Source: Atkinsonella hypoxylon (taxonomy: Eukaryota > Ascomycota > Sordariomycetes > Hypocreales > Clavicipitaceae). From it: DNA of 59,276 nucleotides. The number at the start of each line of letters is the position of its first letter. Position 1 is the stretch's first letter. Positions 44,623-54,500 of this stretch are shown one piece after another. The translations under genes and the position numbers were made by a program. The notes beneath the pieces are model-generated. The model did not search any database. It was not told where the DNA came from and was given only the letters and a program-made list of their open reading frames with translations. The stretch covers positions 1 to 59,276 of the forward strand of contig JFHB01000191.1 in NCBI GenBank assembly GCA_000729835.1. The letters run 5' to 3'.

Positions 44623-44813
44623 CGTGAGTGATCTGCTGTTGCGATTGAGACGGTGAGTAATGAAGGATGCGCGAGCGGGATCGCGGCCCGTCGTGACGCG
44701 AAGGACGGACGAGCGAGCGAGAGGAGTGGAGTGGGCTGAGGTTTGAAGGGATGCTGAAGAGCGCCAGCGCAAGAATGAGCTTCAGACGCGACTTTTCGTG
44801 TCGCAGGTCCACG

Positions 44814-44819
44814 ACGCGT
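44814..44819. promoter_or_regulatory. Candidate MluI cell-cycle box upstream of MCM7
   Basis: ACGCGT sits about 192 bp upstream of the MCM7 start; a nearby GACGCGAC (about 44785) is similar. MCM genes are known late-G1/M-G1 targets in yeasts. Binding here is inference. Confidence 0.45.
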
Positions 44820-45019
44820 TTGTGCTAAAGCCTCTCAAGGCTGCAGTAAGCGAGGCTGACCAGCCACAGGACACGGCATCTGTGGCTGGGCTGTGGCAGG
44901 CAAACACCGTGAGGGGTCAACAGCGGGCCGGAGACCAGCGGCCAGCGCTGTTTACAAAGCCGTGTCGCCGACGGGGCACTAGCGTCGGCGGAGGAAGCAC
45001 CTGGTTGCAGTGAGCGTGA

Positions 45020-45096
45020 GCGGGTGTCTAGCGGGTATGCAGCGGATGTCCAGCGGATGTCCAGCGGATGTCCAGCGGATGTCCAGCGGATGTCCA
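45020..45096. repeat. 11-bp tandem repeat (GCGGATGTCCA)
   Basis: Seven consecutive 11-bp units: two diverged (GCGGGTGTCTA, GCGGGTATGCA) followed by five exact copies. The array ends 185 bp before the PEX1 start. It is stop-free in several frames on the + strand, which creates false reading frames. Confidence 0.95.
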
Positions 45097-45281
45097 GCGG
45101 GCTGCGAGTGCGCTATTCTCTCAGCCGCCTCTGTCGGCACGTGGATTTACCTCGGTCTGGATTCAGCGGGTTTGTCGTGGTCAACTTCTCGAGCTCCCCA
45201 GCTCTCGAACCTATTCGCTTCTATTGCGCGTACAATTCTCCTCCTGCAACTGGCTCCGGTAATGCTGGCAAGCTCTTCAAA

Positions 45282-48200
45282 ATGGTCCCTAGAAAGAATG
45301 CGCAGTCGACCACTGCGGAGCTCTCACTGGTCCATTTGAAGAACTGCTTAGCCAATCTTCCAAACTCACTCGTCTCATTACTGCTCAATCTGAATACGGT
45401 AAGCAATCCTTTGTCTTGACTGAGCTAGCTTCTTATTAAGTCTGACCTATTATCTTTTTACCGCAGCCGGTTCAGAATGTCATCGTCGAGCTTAGCTACA
45501 AGTCTGTCAACTCCGGAGGCCCCTCCTCCCCTCCTCAGTCCATCTTCGTGGGATGGACTGGAATGCCGAGCAGGCGACGAACGGCACCTCCTGTGAGCCG
45601 CGATGGCATCAGCGGCAGTAGGGGATCCCGGGATCAGGAGATACAGGTCGTGGAGATTGATGCGACACTCGCAAACACTTTAGACCTTACAGAAGGCCAG
45701 AAGGTCACGGCAACGGTACATGTCGATCCGCCTGTGGCGCATACTATCAATATCGAGCCCTTGACACCCGAGGATTGGGAAATAATCGAATTGCATGCCA
45801 CTTTCCTGGAGCTCAATCTTCAATCGCAGATTCGAGCACTGCCTAACCCGACCTACAATAATGGATCTACAACCGTTCCGCCTCATCCACTGACCTTGCA
45901 CCTCTCGCCCACATCTACCGCGAGCATCAAGGTCGTGTCGTTGGATCCTGCACCGGCGGCTAATGTTGCATTTGTAAAGCTATCGCCCAACGCTGAAGTC
46001 ATCGTCGCTCCGAAAATTAGGGCCAAAACCTCACAGAGCACCGGGGATCATCGGAGCATTGCGAGCACCTCGAAATCTAGGCGCAGCGGAGGCAGCACTG
46101 CCCGAAGAAAGAGCGCTAGAGAAGAACCAAAACCTACCATGTTTCTTCGGGCGGTCGAGCGGACAGCCTGCCAGGAATGGTTTGACGACGGACCCCTGAC
46201 ACCCGACATCAGCGTCTGGGTTGATCGTGAGCGCCTTCTCTCAAGCTCATTTCGAGGCGTCAAATACGTCGTCGTGGACATCATCAAGCCAGTTGGATTG
46301 CAGAAGCCCCAAGCAGAGGATGGAACTGCTCCACCTTCCACCATAGCCTCGTCAAAAGTTGTGGCGCGGTTGAAGCCTTGGGATGATCCTCCTGATGGAC
46401 AAACTGCCGCCCTGTCTTCGCCGTTGTGCGCGGTCTTGGGGTCTCCAGGCATCGTGGGTGGTGTTGTCAAGATTCAGGCGGCGCCGCCACCGCTGCCTAA
46501 GGGAGCTGTGCAAAGCGTGAAGGTGTTTCCTTTTGCCAGCGGCTCAAAACCGAACGAGGGTCTCAAATTCGGCAGTGAATCGAAGGCTGAGAAGGAAGAA
46601 TCAGCAAAGCGATTCCGTCATATGTATTCAGGTGCTAAGAATACGGAGGGTCTCCTTCAGGGTCCAATTACGGATGGTATGATGGTTGGAGTCTACAGTG
46701 GACTGGAGGCCCCCCAGGGCTGGGAAGGCGGGTTCCTCAAGTTTGAATATAATTCAGAGCATGCCCAGGACCAGAGTCGAGGTGCAACATCCTGGGCAGC
46801 TGGTCTGGATGACAAGACCCAGATCGAGTTCCAGCAGCCTCAACCTCGTCCTCCGTGGATCGACGATTCTGATGTCTTTGAGTCGCTACCCAAGAATGAT
46901 TCCCTCCTAGTTGGCATCGATTCCTTGCTCGAAAATCTCCAAACACAGCTAGCACATCTTTCATCCGTTCTATTGACCGGGGGCATGGGTGCTGGGAAGA
47001 CATCCGTGGCCAAGCATATGGCGGAGAAGCTGCGACGGGAGACGCTCTTTTACAACTTATATTTCTCTTGCCGCAAGCTTGTCAATGATGAGACCAGAAT
47101 ATCCACGATAAAGGAGACGCTGACACGTATATTTATGTCGGCGAGCTGGGGAGCGAGACTCGGTGGCAAGTCAATCGTCGTGCTGGATGATTTAGACAAG
47201 CTGTGCCCTGTAGAGACGGAGCTTCAAGTCGGCAACGACAACGGCCGAAGCAGACAAATCAGCGAGACCGTGCGCTCTATCGTCCGGCAATTCTGCACTC
47301 GGGACAGTGGTGTTGTCCTGCTCGCCACTGCGGAAGGAAAGGACGCGCTGAACAACGTTGTCGTCAGCGGCCATGTTGTAAGAGAGATCATTGAGCTCAA
47401 GGCTCCAGATAAGGAGGCAAGGAGAAGAGTCATGGAGTCCATCGCTCGCCAAGACTCTATTCAAGGAGATGGAAATGCCGAAGACATTGACAGTAACCTC
47501 AGCCGCCCGCCTACGTCTGACGGCGCGATAAACGACGACAGTGAGGCTTGGCTGCACGGCACAGATCCCGAGAAGCCGGCATCCAAATCAAGCGGATTTA
47601 TCATCGACCCTGATCTGGATTTCCTTGATATGGCTGGTTTGACAGACGGCTACATGCCAGGCGACTTAAGTGTGTTGGTATCGAGAGCGAGGAACGAGGC
47701 CATCATCCGATCCATTGCAGAGTCCCCCCACGACACCACCGATGGCGCGGTTCGTCTGAGCAGAGTCGACTTTGACAAAGCCCTAGAAGGTTTCACCCCC
47801 GCGTCACTGCGGAACGTGCCTCTTCAAAGCTCCACGACGACGTTCAAATCAATTGGTGGTCTCCAAGAGACTCGCCGAGTGTTGCTGGAGACATTGGAAT
47901 ACCCGACCAAGTACGCTCCCATCTTTACGCAATGCCCCCTCCGCCTGCGCTCCGGTCTCTTATTGTATGGCTATCCCGGTTGTGGCAAGACACTGCTGGC
48001 CAGCGCCGTAGCAGGCGAATGCGGTCTCAACTTTATCAGCGTCAAGGGCCCTGAAATCTTGAACAAATACATTGGTGCTTCGGAGAAGAGCGTTCGCGAT
48101 CTGTTCGACCGAGCGCAGGCCGCCAAGCCGTGCGTCCTGTTCTTCGATGAGTTTGACTCCATTGCTCCCAAGAGAGGGCACGACTCTACTGGTGTGACGG

Positions 48201-49012
48201 ACCGAGTTGTAAACCAGCTTCTCACTCAAATGGATGGTGCAGAGGGGCTATCTGGCGTCTACGTCCTGGCAGCTACCTCTCGTCCCGATCTCATTGATCC
48301 CGCTCTCCTCCGACCCGGCCGTCTTGACAAGTCTCTTCTCTGCGACCTACCCTCATTAGAAGATCGTCTCGACATCATCAAAGCCCTTTTCCGAAAAGTA
48401 AGGCTATCCAGCGAGCTCACAGATTCCGAAGACGGCCTGACAGAAATTGCGCGCCGAACTGAGGGATTCTCCGGCGCCGATTTACAAGCGCTGGTGTCCA
48501 ACGCGCAGCTCGAGGCCATCCATGATGTTCTCCATGTCAACACGCCCGTCGGCAACCCCCGCCACGGAGCCAGCAATCATAGCCACAAAAACAAGAACGT
48601 AGGAGCTCGCGACCCAACGCCCAGCTTCGTTCAATTTCAATACGGCCTCGACCCAGCTCTCTCCAAGGGCGCGGTTCCACAAAGCAAATCTGCTGCCCTG
48701 ATCGAAACCGCGGCCATCATGTCCAAGCTCGAGCAGATCAGGCTTGCCCGCAAAAAGGCAAAGCAAGCCAGGAAAGGCTACGGGGTCCTGGGATGCGAGG
48801 GCACCAAGGAAGCCTCTGCTGCTGAGCAGAGGGAAGTGGTCATTGAATGGGACCATCTCGTCAAGGCGCTGGACAATACACGTGCTAGTATCAGCAACGA
48901 AGAGAAGGCCCGGCTGCAGAGGATCTATCATGAGTTTGTGGTTGGTAGGAGTGGGCAGATGAAGGATGGACAGGGGAGCATGGAGATTGGGGGACGGAGT
49001 AGTCTGATGTAG
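45282..49012 (+). CDS. PEX1: Peroxisomal biogenesis AAA+ ATPase Pex1
   Basis: Two exons (45282-45398 and 45467-49012; 68-bp intron with GTAAGC donor and CCGCAG acceptor) encode 1220 residues. The N-terminus (LVHLKNCLANLPNSLVSLL, then PVQNVIVELSYKS) matches the Pex1 double-psi barrel N-domain. The first ATPase domain has a P-loop GGMGAGKTS near residue 543 and a DDLDKL Walker B. The second, canonical AAA domain has GYPGCGKT near 873, the pore-loop region KYIGASEKSVRD, Walker B VLFFDEFDSIAPKRG and the second region of homology with RPDLIDPALLRPGRLD. Pex1 with Pex6 forms the hexamer that extracts ubiquitinated Pex5 from the peroxisomal membrane. The first domain having a weak consensus and the second a strong one is typical of Pex1. 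Confidence 0.97.
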
Positions 49013-49183
49013 AATAGAATTTTGTAACTATAGAGCATGGACTTTTGTGCTTGTTTCTCAATGGTTTGCAATGTAAAGCGCTGATGTTTCAGAGACATCT
49101 AGTCATGCTCTGTACCAATTGGTTTCAATCCGAATCCATCGTGCTAAAGAATGCACATCTCGAAACATCAAAGGACCATAAAC

Positions 49184-50230
49184 CTACGGCACATACCCAT
49201 CGCCAACAACCTCTCTCGCCGCCTTCAGCACCTCCTCATGCAGCTTCTCGTCCCTCGCAAGCACGAGCCCCCTATTCTTACACAACAGCCTTCCAGCACT
49301 GAAATCAATCTCCTCACCATCCAAGTCCGTGATCTTGCCCCCCAGTTCCCGGAACAGTAGCTGCGCCCCCGCATGATCCCAGATGCAAGGCCAGCTCTCC
49401 GGGCCCGAAGGGATCCTCACCAGGAAGTCCCCTCCGCCGATGATCAAGCTCGCGTATCGAATGTGCGATGACCACACATCCGTCCCGGGGAACTCAGCGC
49501 CGAGCTTATCGCACACTGCCTTCATGGCAGTCCTGTGCGAAGCTCGGTTCTTGTCACAGTCCACCACATGGAGGTCCTCTCTCCCCGAGCGCTCCAACCT
49601 CGTCAGTTTCTCCGTAGGAAAGGGCACATCCAAGGTTTTTAACCAGGTGACATGTGTGCCCATGCCCTCGCAAGCCCACAGAATGGCTCCCAGCCCTTGC
49701 AAATCAAGACTGTCTTCCGCGATCCTTCCCTCCCGAAGCTTCACATTCGGGTATGCAATCGTCCCCACGACCTCCCTCCCATCTTGTATCAAGGCCAACG
49801 AAACAGCATACTGCTCGCCCGCCAAGAACGACGCCGTCCCATCAATAGGGTCCATGACCCAGAACCGGCCCGCCGACCCCCCCGTTCCCCGTCCACCCAG
49901 GTCAATCAGGTCCATCATGTCCAGCACATCCCGGTGCGCCTGGTCACTTCCCAAGGCCGAACAATACAGCGCAAAGACTTTATCCCGCAGCGCTTCATCG
50001 CCCCTCAGCACAGAAGAGTCCTCTTCGCCCACGAATCCATCGCCGGGGAACTCGTCATTGAGAAGTCGAGTGAGGAGTGCTTGCGCCGCAAAGTCAGCTG
50101 TCGTGACCGGCGAGGAATCTGCCTTGGAGAACTCGTCGACTGAGGAGAGGGCTTGTTTTGTGAGTATCGCGGCACGCGCGACTGCCTTTTGGGCAATTTT
50201 GAGCTCGTGACTCCACTCTGATGACATCAT
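49184..50230 (-). CDS. MET22: 3'(2'),5'-bisphosphate nucleotidase
   Basis: A single exon encodes 348 residues of the inositol-monophosphatase superfamily. Metal-binding motifs are in order: SPVTTADFAAQALL, GEED in FVGEEDSSVL, WVMDPIDGTASF and CIWDHAGAQLL. The length and the AAQALL/GDGFVGEED context match Hal2/Met22 rather than inositol monophosphatase. The enzyme hydrolyses 3'-phosphoadenosine 5'-phosphate (PAP) to AMP using Mg2+, removing the inhibitory by-product of sulfate assimilation; it is the Li+/Na+-sensitive target in yeast. The protein has two in-frame ATGs at its start (50230 and 50227). The 3' end is only 171 bp from that of PEX1. Confidence 0.92.
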   Translation of the reverse strand: MMSSEWSHELKIAQKAVARAAILTKQALSSVDEFSKADSSPVTTADFAAQALLTRLLNDEFPGDGFVGEEDSSVLRGDEALRDKVFALYCSALGSDQAHRDVLDMMDLIDLGGRGTGGSAGRFWVMDPIDGTASFLAGEQYAVSLALIQDGREVVGTIAYPNVKLREGRIAEDSLDLQGLGAILWACEGMGTHVTWLKTLDVPFPTEKLTRLERSGREDLHVVDCDKNRASHRTAMKAVCDKLGAEFPGTDVWSSHIRYASLIIGGGDFLVRIPSGPESWPCIWDHAGAQLLFRELGGKITDLDGEEIDFSAGRLLCKNRGLVLARDEKLHEEVLKAAREVVGDGYVP

Positions 50231-51549
50231 TTTTTGAGTCTCTGTCGTCTATATTATTTGACTTAACGGAGGGGTCGAAATGAAACTTGGCGTGATCAGC
50301 TGTCCGATCGTTTGGGTTCGTGAATGTGGCGGGAAATTTGTGGGGTAGTGGATTTTGCAGTGCCGGAGCTTGGATATACCTCCGTATCGACCCGCTTTTT
50401 CCTGATAGCTTCCAGCGACTTGAAATGACTTCTAGCAGCCGCTGAACACCTTACCCGCTTACTCCCTGTATAGGGCTTACAAGCTCGTACTAGCAATAAA
50501 ATACTGGATAGATTAATAGCTGTGCGGCATGTGTTGATTCATAGATGTGATGATGACGATGAGCTAGCTAACCTATCAGTAGGGAACCAGCTCTCTCTCT
50601 ATATACATGAATCTATACATGGGAAAAGGAAGATCAATGAACTTAGAGATCAATGAACTTGAAGAGATCAAAGAGGTCAAAGAGGTCAAAGCGATCAGAG
50701 AGATCAAAGAGGTCAAAGAGGTCAAAGAGATCAGAGAGATCAAAGAGATCAAAGAGATCAAAGGAATCAAAGGAATCAAAGAACAACAGCATGTACCTCA
50801 GATGCAGCCATTTTATTTGGCTTACAATCGTGGATCGGTACGGAAGTGTGGTCTTACAGTCCTCAAGGAGATAGACTCTACGTACCTATCATGTAGCTAC
50901 GACTTTGAGAAAGTCTTGCCAGGACAAATTCATCATTGTGCGCAGCTCACAATGTCCTGTCGTGAATGCTGCTCGACTATCATCGCTGCATGTTCGGATT
51001 TAGGGTTTCAAAGAATTCTATCGTGGTGACTATTGCAGTAACATCTGCTTCCTAGATGTGTGTGCATGGCATCTGCCCTGCTTCGCAAAATGACACTACA
51101 TCAGCACATCATAATAGCCAGGGCTACCTTCCATCTCCTCAAATTTCGCCAGTTAAACACAGATAGGTAGCTATACACTGCCAGGATATCAGGCTTCTGC
51201 CTTTCAAACGGTATTGTGCCGCCTCCAACGTCCACATTTAGTCATCCACGGGTTGTACTGCACCCGCATTATCCCATTACCAAGTCCCCCTCAGAATTGA
51301 TTCACCATGCGAATCGGGTATTATGTCTCTTCAAACACAACAGTTCTCCCTTTTACTCTTCACGCCGTTACCTTCAAATGCAGCCCATTGTACCAAAAAA
51401 ACGCCGTTTCATGCAGAATGATGCCAGGTGTGTAAAGACAAAAACCAATCAACCACCACGTTCCATTCGCCCGCTGCACAGCAGTACACATCCCAAACTT
51501 CAACATCAACCTTCTCAAATCAACGAGAAGTACGAGGCAAACAACTCTT
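50231..51549. other. Intergenic region MET22-CHD1
   Basis: 1.3 kb holding the MET22 promoter and the CHD1 3' region. Its notable element is the 9-bp tandem array at 50662-50778. An ATG frame through the array (50607-51029, +) encodes mostly Glu-Ile/Val-Lys triplets; I do not support it as a gene. Confidence 0.55.
50662..50778. repeat. 9-bp tandem repeat (AAGAGRTCA, 13 units)
   Basis: Thirteen contiguous 9-bp units, mostly AAGAGATCA or AAGAGGTCA, with GAGAGATCA, AAGCGATCA and AAGGAATCA variants. Unit length is a multiple of three, so long stop-free frames occur on both strands. Confidence 0.95.
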
Positions 51550-54500
51550 TCAAGCTCCGTTTGTTCGTGTGGAGCTCGACCCGGACTCCTTGTTGCGCGC
51601 ATGCAGTTGTCGGTACATATTGCTCAATCTCTTGCCAGTGACGCTCTTGCTAGTATCGTCGACAGGCCAGAGGGCAGCCAAGAAATCCCTTAACATGGTG
51701 TTAGTCACATTCACATCCCAATGCTGAGCACCATCCGCATCGAAACATACCAAAAGTTGTTCTTGAGACCCTCATCAGCTGCCGTGACCGGAAGCCTTTC
51801 ATCCAAAAAAGTGCCGATAGCAACCAACTCAATGCCGAAAATTGCCGCACGCTCTTTACTTGATTTCACATTGTCCTTGGTTGTAGACAAGATCCGCTCG
51901 AAATTTTCACGTACAGGCTTTAGGAGGTACCAGATCATAGCCTCATTGTCCCTATCCCGTTGATCTTTGTTGTCGCCGATGCGGCGGAGCTCGTCTAGTC
52001 GGCGGAGCGCCTTTGCTCTACGCTCATCTTGAGGGCGCAAATCCCTATCATGTTCCCAGTCACGGCCATGATCGCGGCCGTAGTCACGATCTCGCTCACG
52101 GCGGTAGTCCCTATCACGATCCCGCTCTCTCTCGCGGTCTCGTTCGCGATATCTGTCATCATCACGCCTGCGATCATCACGACGACGCTCGTCATCATAA
52201 CGATGTCGATGCCTATCTCGCTCGTGTCGTCTGTCGTTGTTATCACGACGACGGTCATCCCGGCGACGATTGTCAGTCCTGTCACGCTCGCGGTCTATTC
52301 CATGCTTGCTTGAGCGGCGACTTTCTTCTACGCGACGATGCTTTGGGCTGCGATCATCTTCGTATGAAGCATGCTTTCGTTTGAAGTCTGGTTTGTGTAT
52401 TCCTCGTTCTTCCGCATTGCTACGACCACGATGATCATCATGGTCTCGGTCGCGATTCTTCTTGACAGTATGAGGAGCTGGTGATGCGGTACCACTCCCG
52501 CGATGGCCATTAGATACGCTGTGCTTCTTGTTGTTACGATGATGATTGTCCACGACACGCTGTGCTGATCGGTCACTAGAATATTTTGACTGAAGGACGG
52601 AAAGCAAGTATTCCGAGCGACGGACAAGGTGCACGGCACCTGGAGCTTTGAGCTTGTCGTTGGCTTTGCTTCGCTCTTCTTTTTTGCCAATTCTGTGCTC
52701 CTCCAGGAATAGCTTGTCCTGCATGTCAAGGTCCGCATCGTCTCGAATTTGTACCCAAGCACCAAAACCGTGCTTGTCAATGCCGACTAACAGCATTGCG
52801 TCCTCCTTGGCGCCCCAGGAGCATGTGTAGTTGGCAGCTTTGGTGGCATCGGGAAGACGAAAGGTTCTCCAATCGCTTTGGCTTTGAATGGCGTTCCGGA
52901 GAAGTTGGAGCTGCTTTGGTCTCTCGATTGCCGTCTCGGCGTTCACTTTCTTCAACTCTCCAAAGTCAATAAGGACAGCTTTCCTATCCTTCTTGGTAAG
53001 GCTTTTGCCAGTCTTCTTCTCTTCCTCCGCAAGCTTCAGGTTATTTTCATCAACAGCCTGTTGTGCGGCCTTGATGAAATCGTCCAATACCGACTTGACA
53101 AATTCATGATCTCTCTCCAGGAGCTTTGCCTCTTGAATAATATCATCTTTCCGATCATCCATAGAACCATAACGGAAATAGGCTTTGATGAGATTTCGTT
53201 GCTCCTTGTCGTTCAGAGGCCGTTTGGGATCAGCAAGCAGAGCTCTTTGCTCCTCTTCTTCCTGCTGCTGCTCTCTCTGACGCTTCTTCAAACGGTCGGC
53301 ACGATCATTCTCCTTGTTTCGACTTTTCATTGTAGCCCTTCGCGGAGCATTCTCGGCGGCAAGTTTAGCGACATACTCTTCGTTCTGTCGCTTTTCCTCC
53401 TCTGCTTTGATCTCTGCCAACTTGTCTGCAGGAATAATCTGGTCCCAGTCCAGATTGATGTCGTCGACTTTGACGTCTGTGATTTGCATAAAGTTATCCC
53501 AATCAATGCCACCACTACTGAGATTCATTTTATCATCGACCTTGGTCTTGGTGACTTCGGCATTCTCGAGGATGGAGTCAATATCAAGCTGCTCAAGGCG
53601 CTCTTGGTTTCCGCTCTGCTCGAACATCTTGGAAGATCTCATCTTCAATACCATTTGTATGTCTTCTGACGAAGACGGACCATCCGTCTTCAGGCCCTTA
53701 CTGTTCAGTTTTTCCTTGAATGCGGCCTTGCCATCGTCTGTGACACCCGCTTGAATGGTCAAGTACTCCAACAAAAGCTTGTTGCGGGCTCGCTCTAGGA
53801 CTTCCTCTTCCACGGTCTCCTTGGATACTAGACGGTAGATATTGACAGGTCGTTTCTGCCCAATGCGATGTGCTCGGGCCATAGCTTGCAGATCAGCCTG
53901 AGGATTCCAATCAGAATCAAAAATGACGACGGTATCAGCAGTCATGAGATTGATGCCGAGGCCACCAGCTCGAGTCGAGAGCAAGAAGCAGAAATCTTCA
54001 CTGTCGTCGGCATTGAAGTGGTTGATAGCCATACGGCGCGGACCAGCTGCAATGGTACCGTCAAGGCGCTGAAATTTGTAGCCTCGAAGTGACAGGTAAT
54101 CCCCGAGAATGTCGAGCATTTTGACCATCTGACTGAAGATGAGAACGCGGTGTCCGTCCTTCTTTAGCTTGGATAGCAGTTGGTCCAGAAGCATCATTTT
54201 GCCACTGCTCGTGATGAGTCCTTTGATCTGGTCCTCACGACGCGTGCTTCCGGCCAAGACACGCTCTTCAGCGCCAGGGAACATATAAGGATGGTTACTG
54301 ATCTTTTTCAACTCCATCATGATATTCAACAAGGAATTTTTATGACCACCTGTGGCATCACACAATGCCGAGTAGTTCCTCGTCAAAATGTTCTTGTAGT
54401 AGTCCAATTGAACGTCAGATAACTCGACGCGAATGATTTTTTCAGTCTTTGGCGGCAGGTCAGACTCGACCGTCTCTTTTGTGCGTCTCAGGATGTATGG

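Larger units (their letters stand above)
44623..45281. promoter_or_regulatory. Divergent promoter MCM7/PEX1
   Basis: 659 bp between start codons, with ACGCGT at 44814-44819 and an 11-bp tandem repeat at 45020-45096. No coding sequence is supported. Confidence 0.6.

Noticed and set aside
49383..50210. 275-codon frame opposite MET22
   Set aside because: Mirror of a conserved IMPase-family gene; GC-rich coding DNA commonly leaves antisense frames open.
50662..50778. CRISPR-like array
   Set aside because: Units are contiguous 9-mers without spacers, and the genome is eukaryotic.
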